Of a stretch of 44,309 bases of DNA, positions 1 through 12,209 are shown one piece after another; within the stretch, counting starts at the first letter, position 1, and every line of letters begins with the position of its first letter. The stretch spans positions 1 through 44,309 of the forward strand of contig JAIBBQ010000031.1 of assembly GCA_019694595.1 (NCBI GenBank), given 5' to 3'. The position numbers and the translations under genes were made by a program. Origin of the DNA: Myxococcaceae bacterium (GTDB taxonomy: Bacteria; Myxococcota; Myxococcia; Myxococcales; Myxococcaceae). The notes under the pieces are model-generated. The model ran no database searches. It was not told where the DNA came from and saw only the letters and a program-made list of their open reading frames with translations.

Positions 1-1
1 C

Positions 2-397
2 GGGGCGCTGGCGCTCACCCCGCTCGAGGTGTCCGACGGCCACCGCGCCGCCTACCACGCGGGCGCGGTGATGAGCGCCGGGCTCCTGGTGGCGCTGCTC
101 GACGCGGCCGGCGCGGCGCTCGGCACCGCGGGCATCGGCCGGGCCGAGGCGGTCGACGCGCTGGTGCCCCTGATGCGCTCCGCGCTGCTGGGCGCTTCCA
201 GCCGGGGGCTCAACCACGGGCTGACGGGCCCGCTGGTACGCGGCGACGTGGCGGTGGTCGAGGCGCACCTGAACGCCCTGCCCGCCGACATCCGCGGCCT
301 GTACCTGCGGCTGTCCCGCCGGGCGCTCAAGCTGGCGGCCGAGCGACTGCCCGCCGAGACCGTGCGGCGCTTCGAGGCGCTCCTGGGGGCCGACTAG
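2..397 (+). CDS. DUF2520 / Rossmann-type reductase-like protein, C-terminal part (5' end outside window)
   Basis: Only the last ~131 codons are present; the open frame runs in from the left edge. The visible part is the helical C-terminal domain of the Rossmann-like plus DUF2520 family, which resembles F420/NADP-binding ketopantoate-reductase-type dehydrogenases. I see the family's YHAGAVMSAG helix, the PLMRSAL helix and the LTGPLVRGD signature followed by a helix with HLNALP. The NAD(P)-binding half must lie upstream, so a GTG at 29 is an internal Val and not the start. The stop at 395-397 is 81 bp before rpoZ, with a promoter-like sequence between, so the two genes may be transcribed separately. 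The family is confident; the substrate is not known. Confidence 0.8.
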   Translation, partial: GALALTPLEVSDGHRAAYHAGAVMSAGLLVALLDAAGAALGTAGIGRAEAVDALVPLMRSALLGASSRGLNHGLTGPLVRGDVAVVEAHLNALPADIRGLYLRLSRRALKLAAERLPAETVRRFEALLGAD

Positions 398-410
398 CCC
401 GGGGCACCGC

Positions 411-439
411 TTGACCTCCGCCGGGGAGGCTCGTAAGAG
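411..439 (+). promoter_or_regulatory. candidate sigma-70 promoter for rpoZ
   Basis: TTGACC at 411-416 and TAAGAG at 434-439 are separated by 17 bp in the gap between the DUF2520 gene and rpoZ. The -35 fits the consensus well and the -10 is weak. A Shine-Dalgarno-like AAGGGA at 464-469 precedes the rpoZ ATG at 479. Inferred from sequence alone. Confidence 0.4.
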
Positions 440-478
440 CCCGGATTCTCTTCCACCTTCAGCAAGGGACTCACTTTC

Positions 479-727
479 ATGGCCCGCGTCACCGTCGAAG
501 ACTGCCTCCCCCTGGTCGACAACCGCTTCGCCCTGGTGCTGCTCGGCGCCAAGCGCGCGCGCCAGCTGATGCAGGGCGCCCGGCCGCTGATCGAGGTCTC
601 GAAGAACAAGCCGCCCGTGCTCGCGCTGCGCGAGATCGCCACCGGCAAGGTGAAGTTCGACCGCGACGTGCGCGAGGCGCTCTCGGGCAAGTTCGCGCCG
701 TCGAAGGACGCCGCGGCCGTCATCTGA
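479..727 (+). CDS. rpoZ: DNA-directed RNA polymerase omega subunit
   Basis: This 82-residue protein matches the omega subunit of RNA polymerase in length and pattern. The N-terminal [10 protein letters not shown] with the following [16 protein letters not shown] is the core omega signature, and [15 protein letters not shown] is the second conserved block that contacts beta prime. Omega helps beta prime fold and join the core enzyme and may influence the ppGpp response. The ATG is preceded by AAGGGA at a good distance. The gene is followed after 41 bp by the aminotransferase, which has its own strong Shine-Dalgarno, so the two could share a transcript. Nothing unusual is seen. Confidence 0.96.
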   Translation: MARVTVEDCLPLVDNRFALVLLGAKRARQLMQGARPLIEVSKNKPPVLALREIATGKVKFDRDVREALSGKFAPSKDAAAVI

Positions 728-768
728 CGCGCCGCTCGCAGCACCCAACACATTCGTAGGAGGGGCAC

Positions 769-2121
769 ATGTTCGAGTCGCTCTCGCTCTCGGCGGAAGA
801 GATCGTCGGGTTGTCGAAGAAGTACACCCTCTTCGAGTGGTCGGCGCAGGCGTCGATGGCGCCGATCCCGATGACCAAGGCCGAAGGCATCTTCTTCTGG
901 GATGCCAACGGCAAGCGGTACTTCGACTTCAACAGCCAGCTGATGTGCGTGAACATCGGCCACGGCAACAAGAAGGTCATCGCGGCCATCAAGGAACAGG
1001 CCGACCGCCTCGCCTACGCCAACCCGTACATGGCGACCGACGTGCGCGCCGCGCTGGGCAAGAAGCTCGCGGAGATCGCGCCCGGCGAGCTGAACAAGGC
1101 CTTCTTCACCCTGGGCGGCGCCGAGGCCAACGAGAACGCGATCAAGATCGCGCGCATGGTGACCGGGCGGCACAAGATCATCGCCCGCTACCGCAGCTAC
1201 CACGGCGGCACCGCCGGCGCGGCGACGCTCACCGGCGACCCGCGGCGCCACGCGGCGGAGCCGGGCATCCCCGGCGTGGTGCGGGTGCTCGACCCGTACC
1301 GCTACCGCTGCAGCTTCTGCGCGGACAAGGGCTCCTGCTCGATGATGTGCCTGCGCCACGTCGAGGAAGTGGTCGACTACGAAGGGCCGCAGAACGTGGC
1401 GGCGATCATCATGGAGACCGTCACCGGGACCAACGGCATCATCGTGCCGCCCGACGGGTACCTCCAGGGCATCCGCGCGCTCTGCGACAAGCACGGCATC
1501 ATGCTGATCCTCGACGAGGTGATGGCGGGCTTCGGCCGCACCGGCAAGATGTTCGCCTGCGAGCACTGGAACGTGGTGCCGGACATGATGACCGTCGCCA
1601 AGGGCCTCACCAGCGCGTACCTGCCGCTGGGCGCGACGCTGATGACCGACAAGGTCGCCTCGTTCTTCGACAAGAACGTGCTCTACGCGGGCCTCACCTA
1701 CAACTCGCACCCCATGGGCTGCGCCGCCGCGCTGGCCACCATCGCGGTGTACGAGGAAGAGAAGCTCGTCGAGAACGCCGCCAAGATGGGCCAGGTGCTC
1801 GCCCGCGAGCTCGAGAAGCTCAAGGCCAAGCACCCGTCGGTGGGCGACGTGCGCTCCATCGGTCTGTTCTCGATCGTCGAGCTGGTGAAGGACCGCAAGA
1901 CCCGGGAGCCGATGGCCCCGTTCAACGCCAAGCCGGACCAGATGGGCGCGATGAACGAGGTGAAGAAGGCCCTGAGCGACGGCGGCATCTACACCTTCGT
2001 CCGCTGGAACAACTTCTTCGTCAACCCGCCACTGTGCATCACCGAGGCCCAGCTGCTCGAAGGCCTGGCGGTGGTGGACAAGGCGCTCGACGTCGCCGAC
2101 CGGCACGTCGCCAAGGCGTAA
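769..2121 (+). CDS. class III (omega-type) pyridoxal-phosphate aminotransferase
   Basis: This 450-residue fold-type I aminotransferase of class III is close to omega-amino-acid or taurine/beta-alanine:pyruvate transaminases. ILDEVMAGFGRTG supplies Asp249, which pairs with the PLP ring nitrogen, and TVAKGLT supplies the Schiff-base Lys278. A Cys-containing insertion (Cys181, 184, 190, 194) sits where related transaminases carry a YRCPFG-type loop. A strong AGGAGG at 758-763 fixes the ATG start. It ends 3 bp from the convergent pseudokinase gene. The amino donor cannot be read from sequence. Class III transaminases occur in some amine-handling microcompartments, but this gene lies 16 kb from the BMC operon, so no link is claimed. 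Confidence 0.85.
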   Translation: MFESLSLSAEEIVGLSKKYTLFEWSAQASMAPIPMTKAEGIFFWDANGKRYFDFNSQLMCVNIGHGNKKVIAAIKEQADRLAYANPYMATDVRAALGKKLAEIAPGELNKAFFTLGGAEANENAIKIARMVTGRHKIIARYRSYHGGTAGAATLTGDPRRHAAEPGIPGVVRVLDPYRYRCSFCADKGSCSMMCLRHVEEVVDYEGPQNVAAIIMETVTGTNGIIVPPDGYLQGIRALCDKHGIMLILDEVMAGFGRTGKMFACEHWNVVPDMMTVAKGLTSAYLPLGATLMTDKVASFFDKNVLYAGLTYNSHPMGCAAALATIAVYEEEKLVENAAKMGQVLARELEKLKAKHPSVGDVRSIGLFSIVELVKDRKTREPMAPFNAKPDQMGAMNEVKKALSDGGIYTFVRWNNFFVNPPLCITEAQLLEGLAVVDKALDVADRHVAKA

Positions 2122-2124
2122 GCG

Positions 2125-3936
2125 CTACCGCTTCTTCTTCGGCTTCTTCGCGGGCTTGCCGGGCTTCTTCGGCGAGCCCGCGTCGCTGGCGGGCGCCCCT
2201 GCATCGCCCGCCTCGCCGGCGTCGCTCACCTGCCCCGCGTCGGCGACCTCGTCGCCTGCGTCGGGCGTCTGCCCCGCGTCGACGGCCTCTTCCACGCCGG
2301 CGTCGGCCACCTCGACGGGCTGGGGCGCCTTGGGGGCCATGCCGTCGAGCCGAGCGCGGACCTTGTCGACGAGGTCGGGGCGCAGCTTGACCACCGCCAC
2401 GCCGCTGCCCACGAGGAAGACGAGGATCGCGAGCACCGCGCGGCGCGCGACGTGCCCCCCGGTCTTCTTGGCCTTGCGGTGGGTGGGCTCGTCGAGCGTG
2501 GGAATCGCTTCCTGTGGCGCGCGCGTCTGCCCGGTGGGCAGCTCCGCCACGCCGAGGTCGGGCTCCGGCACCGGGGCCCGGTGGCGACCCGAGCCCCGCT
2601 TCACCTGGGTGTCGACCTCCGCGAGCTTGGCGCGCACCGCGTCGGCCTCGGGGGCGTCGAGGTCGGCGGTGGAGATCCGTTCCTGGCCCTTGGCGGCCCG
2701 CTTCTCGGCCTCGGTGGAGCCGCCGATGTCCGCGTCGTCGAGCAGATCTCCGGTGTTCAGCGACACCGGTGCCGCGTCGAACGCCGAGAGCTTGGGGTTG
2801 CTCGGCCGGATGTCGGTCGGCAGCTCCTCGATCTCCGCCACCGACATCGGCTCCGGCGCGGCCGGCTTGCGCGCCGCCGGGGGAATCGGGCCGTGACGTG
2901 GGTTGGTGGCCTGGATGCTCGCGTTGGTCGGCAGGTCGCGCAGGTCGGCGCCGAGCACGGGGTTGCCCGCCGCGCCTTCCTCGCCGCTCATGGTCCAGGG
3001 CAACAGCGGCTTCTTCGCCGGGGCGACCGAGGCCGGCACCGTGGTCGCGACGGTGGTGATGCGGTCGCGGACCGGCGCGAGATCGCTGCTCGGCGGCGCC
3101 GCGAAGATGCCCCGCAGGGCGTCGATGCGCGCCTGGAACAGGGGCTGGAGCGCCGTGCGCACGTTCTCGTGGGTGAGCAGCTCGGGGCCGAGCGCGAGCT
3201 CGAGCCGCTCCGCGAGCTCGAGGAGGCTCGCGGGCCGGCTCGCCGGGTCGGGCATCAGCGCCTTCATCACCGTGAGGTCGAGCTCCGGCGTGGCTTCCGG
3301 GTGCACCGACGACGGCGGCGGCAGCTCGTCGGGGCCCGGCGCGTGCACCACGATGCCGGCGTAGCCCTTGGTGAAGCCGGTGGTCGCGGCATGGAGCACG
3401 GCGCCCAGCGAGAAGACGTCGGCGCGCACGTCGAAGCGATCGCCGCGGGTCACCTCGGGGGCGATGAAGCGCGAGAGCCGACGGGCGCCGAGGTCGAGCA
3501 CCCGGGTCTGCCCGTCGAAGCCCAGGAGGAGCGTGCTGTCGGACAGGCCGCCGTGCTTGATGGGCGCCAGCCGGTCGAGCGGGTCCTTGAAGGCGTGCAG
3601 CTCGTGCATCGCGCGCGCGGCGTCGACGATCACCCGCACCACCAGGCCGAGCGACGGCAGCCGGCCCACCGACTGGTGGACCTCGATCACCTCGCGCAGC
3701 GTGGCGCCGGGGAAGAACTCGTAGACCGCCCAGTCGCTGCCATCGAGCTCCACCGCGTCGAGCAGCGGGAGCACGCCGGCCACGCGCGACGGGGTCGCCT
3801 GGGGCACCACGCCTTCGGCGATGGCGCGCATCACCACGGCACGCTGGAAGCCCATGACGCCGAGCTGGAACGCGAGCCGGGTACGGGCCCCCGTCCCCGG
3901 CGGGAGTGTGGTGAGGACTTGGTAGCGCACGGTCAC
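2125..3936 (-). CDS. membrane-anchored protein kinase-like protein, probable pseudokinase
   Basis: This 603-residue protein has an N-terminal kinase fold (about 5-255), a long Pro/Ala/acidic linker, one membrane segment (about 500-518) and a tail with seven Asp-Ala-Gly repeats ending in a Lys/Pro-rich basic tip. The kinase region keeps the fold marks: DLG148-150 for DFG, APE at 159-161 and DVFSLGAVL. It has lost the catalytic set: the VAIK lysine position reads VVMR, HRDLKPxN reads HGGLSDST, and there is no Gly-rich loop. Phosphotransfer is therefore unlikely, and a scaffolding or sensing role is plausible. It is the last gene of a four-gene minus-strand unit; its ATG overlaps the NUDIX stop by 4 bp. 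The partner is unknown. Confidence 0.75.
   Translation of the reverse strand: MTVRYQVLTTLPPGTGARTRLAFQLGVMGFQRAVVMRAIAEGVVPQATPSRVAGVLPLLDAVELDGSDWAVYEFFPGATLREVIEVHQSVGRLPSLGLVVRVIVDAARAMHELHAFKDPLDRLAPIKHGGLSDSTLLLGFDGQTRVLDLGARRLSRFIAPEVTRGDRFDVRADVFSLGAVLHAATTGFTKGYAGIVVHAPGPDELPPPSSVHPEATPELDLTVMKALMPDPASRPASLLELAERLELALGPELLTHENVRTALQPLFQARIDALRGIFAAPPSSDLAPVRDRITTVATTVPASVAPAKKPLLPWTMSGEEGAAGNPVLGADLRDLPTNASIQATNPRHGPIPPAARKPAAPEPMSVAEIEELPTDIRPSNPKLSAFDAAPVSLNTGDLLDDADIGGSTEAEKRAAKGQERISTADLDAPEADAVRAKLAEVDTQVKRGSGRHRAPVPEPDLGVAELPTGQTRAPQEAIPTLDEPTHRKAKKTGGHVARRAVLAILVFLVGSGVAVVKLRPDLVDKVRARLDGMAPKAPQPVEVADAGVEEAVDAGQTPDAGDEVADAGQVSDAGEAGDAGAPASDAGSPKKPGKPAKKPKKKR
2176..2304 (-). repeat. 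coding repeat for Asp-Ala-Gly (DAG) tail
   Basis: This part of the pseudokinase gene encodes seven DAG tripeptides at irregular 6-11-residue spacing (ADAG, VDAG, PDAG, ADAG, SDAG, GDAG, SDAG). Similar Asp-Ala-Gly-rich low-complexity stretches are frequent in myxobacterial envelope proteins. It is a degenerate repeat at DNA level. Confidence 0.7.
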
Positions 3937-4391
3937 CGTCGGTGATCTTTAGGGCTGCTCGCCGCCTGCGCCAAAAGAATCGCCCGCGCCCGCTGGGCCA
4001 CCGAGCGCTCCCCCGGGTACGTCAAGGTCTCGACCAGGGCATCGAGGCTCACCCACAGCGCCTGGTCGACCTCTTCCCGCATGCGTGGCTCCAGGGCGTC
4101 GATTTCCCCGCCGGTGGCGCGGAAGAGGAAGAAGGCGACTTCCTTGGACACGAAGCGCCCGCCGAAGCGGTAGCCGTACTTGATGACGCCGAGGTCGCCT
4201 TCGAGCGCCGCCGAGAGGCCGGTCTCTTCCCTCACCTCTCGCTCCGCCGCCTGCGCCGCCGTCTCCGCGCCATCGAGGTGCCCCTTGGGCAGCGCGTAGA
4301 CCGTGCGGCCCCGCGGGCGGATCACCGCCACCTCGAGGCCCTTCGGGCCCTCGCGCACCACCACCCCGCCGGCGGAGCGCTCCTTCGCCAC
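3933..4391 (-). CDS. NUDIX hydrolase
   Basis: This 152-residue protein has a perfect Nudix box at residues 37-59: G, five residues, E, seven residues, then REVREETGL. The core Glu residues bind the Mg2+ needed to cleave nucleoside-diphosphate-linked substrates. The start MAKERSAGGVVVR and the RPRGRTVYALPKGHLDGAE stretch resemble the diadenosine-polyphosphate / MutT-like branch, but the substrate cannot be fixed from sequence. It sits inside a tight minus-strand unit: 6 bp after the upstream unknown gene and overlapping the pseudokinase start by 4 bp, so translation is probably coupled. Confidence 0.92.
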   Translation of the reverse strand: MAKERSAGGVVVREGPKGLEVAVIRPRGRTVYALPKGHLDGAETAAQAAEREVREETGLSAALEGDLGVIKYGYRFGGRFVSKEVAFFLFRATGGEIDALEPRMREEVDQALWVSLDALVETLTYPGERSVAQRARAILLAQAASSPKDHRR

Positions 4392-4397
4392 GTCGCG

Positions 4398-5018
4398 CTA
4401 CCGCCGCAAGTACTGGAGCTTCGCTTCCGCCCCCAGGCGGTACGTCTTGCGCAGCTCGGCGAGCAGCCGCTCGAGGCGCCGGCCGTCGAGCAGCGGGACC
4501 AGGCGCTGGCAGTACGCCTTCGCCAGCCGGTTGGCTTCGCGGTACCGCGCCCCTTCCTCCTCGGTGAGTCCGTCGAGGTACCGCACGTCGCCGAAGAGCC
4601 GCTCGATCCACCGGGCGCCGCTGGCCCCGGTGCGCAGGCCGGTCAGCCCCAGGGTGGCGAACTTGTCGATCTCCGCCTGGGTCTCCAGCTCGAGCAGCGA
4701 GACCTGCCGGTCGTGGTGCGCCACCTGCTGCAGGTAGAGGAAGTGGGAGACGCCTTCGGCCGCCTCGCAGTACGCCCGAAGCGCGCCGGCCGCCGGCGGG
4801 CCTTCGAGCGGCAGGATCTGCTCCAGCACCTGCGGCGCGACGAAGAGCCCGAGCTCGAGCCCGTCGTCGCTCTCGTGCACCAGGAGCTCTTCGTTGCTGC
4901 GGCCGGTGCCGCCCAGGCTGCGCGCGGCGTCGGGGCCCAAGAGGTAGTCGCTGACCTTGAGCTCGCAGCGCACGCCGTAGATCGCCTCCAGGTGTTCCTG
5001 AATGGAGTCGAGCTTCAC
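4398..5018 (-). CDS. conserved hypothetical protein (206 aa)
   Basis: I do not recognise a named family. The protein is soluble, with no signal peptide or membrane segment, and is rich in Leu, Glu and Arg. The N-terminal 60 residues look alpha/beta (a short EHLEAIYGV helix, then VSDYLLG), and the rest reads as amphipathic helices ending in a basic LRKTYRLG...YLRR tail. It lies 3 bp after the neighbouring 199-aa unknown and 6 bp before the NUDIX gene, so the pair probably act together. The unit's position divergent from groES, across CIRCE operators, hints at stress-linked expression, but that is inference. Confidence 0.75.
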   Translation of the reverse strand: MKLDSIQEHLEAIYGVRCELKVSDYLLGPDAARSLGGTGRSNEELLVHESDDGLELGLFVAPQVLEQILPLEGPPAAGALRAYCEAAEGVSHFLYLQQVAHHDRQVSLLELETQAEIDKFATLGLTGLRTGASGARWIERLFGDVRYLDGLTEEEGARYREANRLAKAYCQRLVPLLDGRRLERLLAELRKTYRLGAEAKLQYLRR

Positions 5019-5021
5019 GGG

Positions 5022-5621
5022 TCAGTTGGCGAGCGTGCCCTTGGAGTTGAGCGGCAGGCCGGCGTCGACCAGCACCTTCTCGAGGCGCTCCGAGCCGGTG
5101 CGGCTGTAGGCCTCGAAGACCTTCACCTGCCCCTGCGGCCCCTGGTTGCACATGCCCCGGGCGGCGATCTCTTCCAGCACCTCCACCAGCGCCCGGAACT
5201 TGGTGTGCAGCTCCCAGTAGACCGCGGAAAAGCTCGAGGCCTGGGACAGCTGGGCGATCTGCGCGTACGCCTGGCCGCCCATCTGGATGTAGTAGTCCGG
5301 CCCGACGACGCGGTCCTTGAGGCTCTCGCTGAAGAACCCCGCGGTGTAGAGCGAGACGTCGCCCAGCCGGCGCAGCGTGCGCACCCGCTCGTCGCGGTCC
5401 TGCTGCAGGGCCTTGTGGTAGAGCACCGCGAGCGGCTCGTGGTCCTTCTTGCCGCCGAGCTCTTCCGAGAAGAGCTTCTCGGCGGCGGCGAACTCGCTCA
5501 AGAGGTTCACCACGTAGAACTCGGTGACCTCCGCCAGGCTCACCTTCTGGCGGTTCACCACCTCGCCGACCAGCATCCGGAAGAACTCCTTCAGGGAGCT
5601 GCTGAGGACCAACTGGCTCAT
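5022..5621 (-). CDS. conserved hypothetical protein (199 aa), first gene of the minus-strand unit
   Basis: This all-helical soluble protein has no family I can name. I place the start at the ATG at 5621 (MSQLVLSSSL). The frame stays open to 5738, but the extension would run through the groES control region and is not protein-like. Conserved-looking stretches are KVSLAEVTEFYVVNLLSEF, GPDYYIQMGGQAYAQIA and YWELHTKFRALVEVLEEIA. The latter parts resemble a helical-bundle regulatory protein. A TTGGCA-N17-TACGAT promoter ends only about 8 bp before the ATG, so the message may be leaderless. The next gene follows after 3 bp. Confidence 0.75.
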   Translation of the reverse strand: MSQLVLSSSLKEFFRMLVGEVVNRQKVSLAEVTEFYVVNLLSEFAAAEKLFSEELGGKKDHEPLAVLYHKALQQDRDERVRTLRRLGDVSLYTAGFFSESLKDRVVGPDYYIQMGGQAYAQIAQLSQASSFSAVYWELHTKFRALVEVLEEIAARGMCNQGPQGQVKVFEAYSRTGSERLEKVLVDAGLPLNSKGTLAN

Positions 5622-5628
5622 GGCCCAA

Positions 5629-5657
5629 ATCGTAGCCACATGTGGCAGGACTGCCAA
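5629..5657 (-). promoter_or_regulatory. candidate promoter of the minus-strand four-gene unit, possibly giving a leaderless mRNA
   Basis: Read on the minus strand, TTGGCA (5657-5652) and TACGAT (5634-5629) are 17 bp apart, close to the sigma-70 consensus. Transcription would begin at or just before the ATG at 5621, leaving no room for a Shine-Dalgarno. The -35 overlaps a small palindrome, TGGCAG-GA-CTGCCA, at 5643-5656. Confidence 0.4.
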
Positions 5658-5687
5658 AAAAGGCCATGTGGTTTGGCGTGGTTGGGC

Positions 5688-5712
5688 TGGCACTCGCCAT
5701 GTGGGTGTGCCA
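5688..5712 (+). promoter_or_regulatory. CIRCE-like operator 1 (distal)
   Basis: TGGCACTC, a 9-bp spacer, then GTGTGCCA. It matches the HrcA-binding CIRCE layout (inverted repeat with N9) with one mismatch in the right arm. It is the closest of the three sites to the divergent minus-strand promoter. Confidence 0.6.
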
Positions 5713-5732
5713 GGTCGGGCCCTGGTCTTGCC

Positions 5733-5757
5733 TGGCACTCGGGGGCCGGGAGTGCCA
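5733..5757 (+). promoter_or_regulatory. CIRCE operator 2
   Basis: TGGCACTC, nine bases, GAGTGCCA: both arms are perfectly complementary, and the dyad extends by two further base pairs on each side (5731-5759). CIRCE is the binding site of the heat-shock repressor HrcA. This copy lies just upstream of the groES -35. Confidence 0.82.
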
Positions 5758-5765
5758 GGGCTGCC

Positions 5766-7839
<2,074 letters not shown>

Positions 7840-8159
7840 GGAACCACCCCACTCCCAGCCGTCTTGGGCAGTGAGCAGCGGCCTCCTGGACCTTCGGTTC
7901 AGGGGGCCGTTGTGCTTTTGAAGTCCCTGAGATTCCTTAGGGAATTTCCAGGTGCTGACGCGGAATGACTTGGTGGCGACGGCCCTCGCTGCTAGAAAAG
8001 TGGGCGAGTGCCGGTCTGCTCGTCCGCTCTCCCGACACAAGATCCGTGGCCTCGCAGCATGGGTGCCCGGGGGCGTGCTCGATGCGAAGGTGGTCGAGCG
8101 GGCCGGCACTCACTTCTGTCTTAAACCGCACCGCGCCGGGGCCTATGGTCCGCGCACCC
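7840..8159. other. 320-bp intergenic stretch between groEL and the next lipoprotein gene
   Basis: The first 80 bp hold the groESL terminator. A small hairpin (ATTCC-TTAG-GGAAT, 7932-7945) follows. The remaining 200 bp stay open in one plus-strand frame, but that stretch has no protein-like pattern and I see no convincing promoter or start signal in it. It probably contains the promoter of the lipoprotein gene at 8160. Confidence 0.5.
7879..7919 (+). terminator. rho-independent terminator of groESL
   Basis: A 13-bp stem (7879-7891 with 7897-7909, two G-U wobbles) closes a CTTCG loop and is followed by TTGTGCTTTT. It begins 40 bp after the groEL stop. Confidence 0.85.
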
Positions 8160-9170
8160 ATGCGTCGATGGCTCAGCGTCGCTGTGTTGGGGCTCGGTCT
8201 GGCCGCGTGCAGCGCAGTACAGAAGACGGTGCACCCGCCCAAGGGTGAACTCCACCTGACGACGGTCTTCGTGTACCCGTTCGGCTTCCGCTGGGAAGAG
8301 CCGCCCTACCGGAAGATCGAGCTGTCGCAGCGGCTGATCGACGCCGCGATTTCCCACGCGGGCGACGAGCTCGCCTTCTTCGGGCCCACCGAGTTCTCGG
8401 TGCTCAAGGCGAGCGACGACGGCGCCTGGGTGGCCTCCACCGCGCTGCCGCTGCTGCTCGCGAGCGGCTCGCGCCCGGAGCAAGGCATCATCTTGCGCCC
8501 CTGGGCCGAGAAGCGCGTGAACAGCTCGGGCGTCGAGGTGAGCGACAAGAAGGGCCGTGCGGCAGGCGCGGCGAGCAACGAGATCACCGAGTACCTCGGC
8601 CACGTGGAGATCGTTCACCCCTCGACCCAGGAAGTGCTGGTCGAGGTGCAGGGCCAGGTGACGGTGGATCCGTTCGCCACGCCCACGCCCGAAGACGAGT
8701 TCGACCCTGCGCGGCCGCTCACCGCGCTGATGGCGAAGCTCACCACCGAGGCGCTCACGGTGGCGAAGGCCTGGGCGGCGACCCGCCCGGTGCTCAAGCC
8801 GCTCGGCCTCACGGTGGCGCTGACCCCGCGGCTGGTGCTCGGCTACGTGGAGAAGGACCACCCGAGCCTCGAGGAAGAGCTGAGCGCGGGCGACCCCCTG
8901 CAGGCCGAGCTGGCGCGGCAGAATCACGCGCGCTTCCTCGCGCCGTGGCTGCCCGACACCCAGCTGGCCAAGGTGGTGAGGGCCCCGGTCGGCATCTACG
9001 TCGGCGCGGGGCCGGCCGACGCCAAGGTGCAACCGGGCGACGTGATCGTCAGCTGCGAAGGCAAGGCGGCGCTGCCCCAGCACCTCAACCGGCTGCGCTT
9101 CCAGACCGTGCCCCAGCAGTGCCGGGTGCGGCGTGCCAGTGGTGAAGAGACCGAAGTCGTTCTGCCCTGA
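8160..9170 (+). CDS. lipoprotein with C-terminal PDZ-like region
   Basis: This 336-residue protein begins MRRWLSVAVLGLGLAAC, a lipoprotein signal peptide with the lipobox LAAC, so it is probably anchored to the periplasmic side of a membrane. An in-frame ATG five codons upstream (8145) is an alternative start; neither has a clear Shine-Dalgarno. The middle is unrecognised alpha/beta sequence. The last 60 residues (GIYVGAGPADAKVQPGDVIV...) resemble a PDZ-like domain, as in HtrA-type proteins. It lies 17 bp upstream of an FHA/AAA+ regulator and is probably co-transcribed with it, so it could feed an envelope signal to it. The precise role is unknown. Confidence 0.75.
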   Translation: MRRWLSVAVLGLGLAACSAVQKTVHPPKGELHLTTVFVYPFGFRWEEPPYRKIELSQRLIDAAISHAGDELAFFGPTEFSVLKASDDGAWVASTALPLLLASGSRPEQGIILRPWAEKRVNSSGVEVSDKKGRAAGAASNEITEYLGHVEIVHPSTQEVLVEVQGQVTVDPFATPTPEDEFDPARPLTALMAKLTTEALTVAKAWAATRPVLKPLGLTVALTPRLVLGYVEKDHPSLEEELSAGDPLQAELARQNHARFLAPWLPDTQLAKVVRAPVGIYVGAGPADAKVQPGDVIVSCEGKAALPQHLNRLRFQTVPQQCRVRRASGEETEVVLP

Positions 9171-9187
9171 ACCCGAGGAGCTGTCCG

Positions 9188-10516
<1,329 letters not shown>

Positions 10517-10526
10517 AAGGCGTGCG

Positions 10527-12179
<1,653 letters not shown>

Positions 12180-12209
12180 CGGGAGCTGCCCGACGGTAGC
12201 ACGGCCAGG

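Noticed and set aside
394-2106. A 570-codon minus-strand frame opposite rpoZ and the aminotransferase
   Set aside because: Composition is His/Arg/Val/Leu-rich without domain pattern; the opposite strand encodes proteins with clear family motifs.
769-2121. Aminotransferase as the missing BMC signature enzyme
   Set aside because: Class III transaminases occur in some BMC loci, but this one is 16 kb away, follows rpoZ and has no encapsulation-peptide-like extension.
5643-5656. A fourth CIRCE site
   Set aside because: TGGCAG-GA-CTGCCA is a palindrome, but its spacer is 2 bp and its arms differ from CIRCE (GCACTC), so it is treated only as part of the minus-strand promoter.
7965-8159. Upstream extension of the lipoprotein gene at 8160
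   Set aside because: The extension is open but not protein-like, and it would destroy the lipoprotein signal peptide position.
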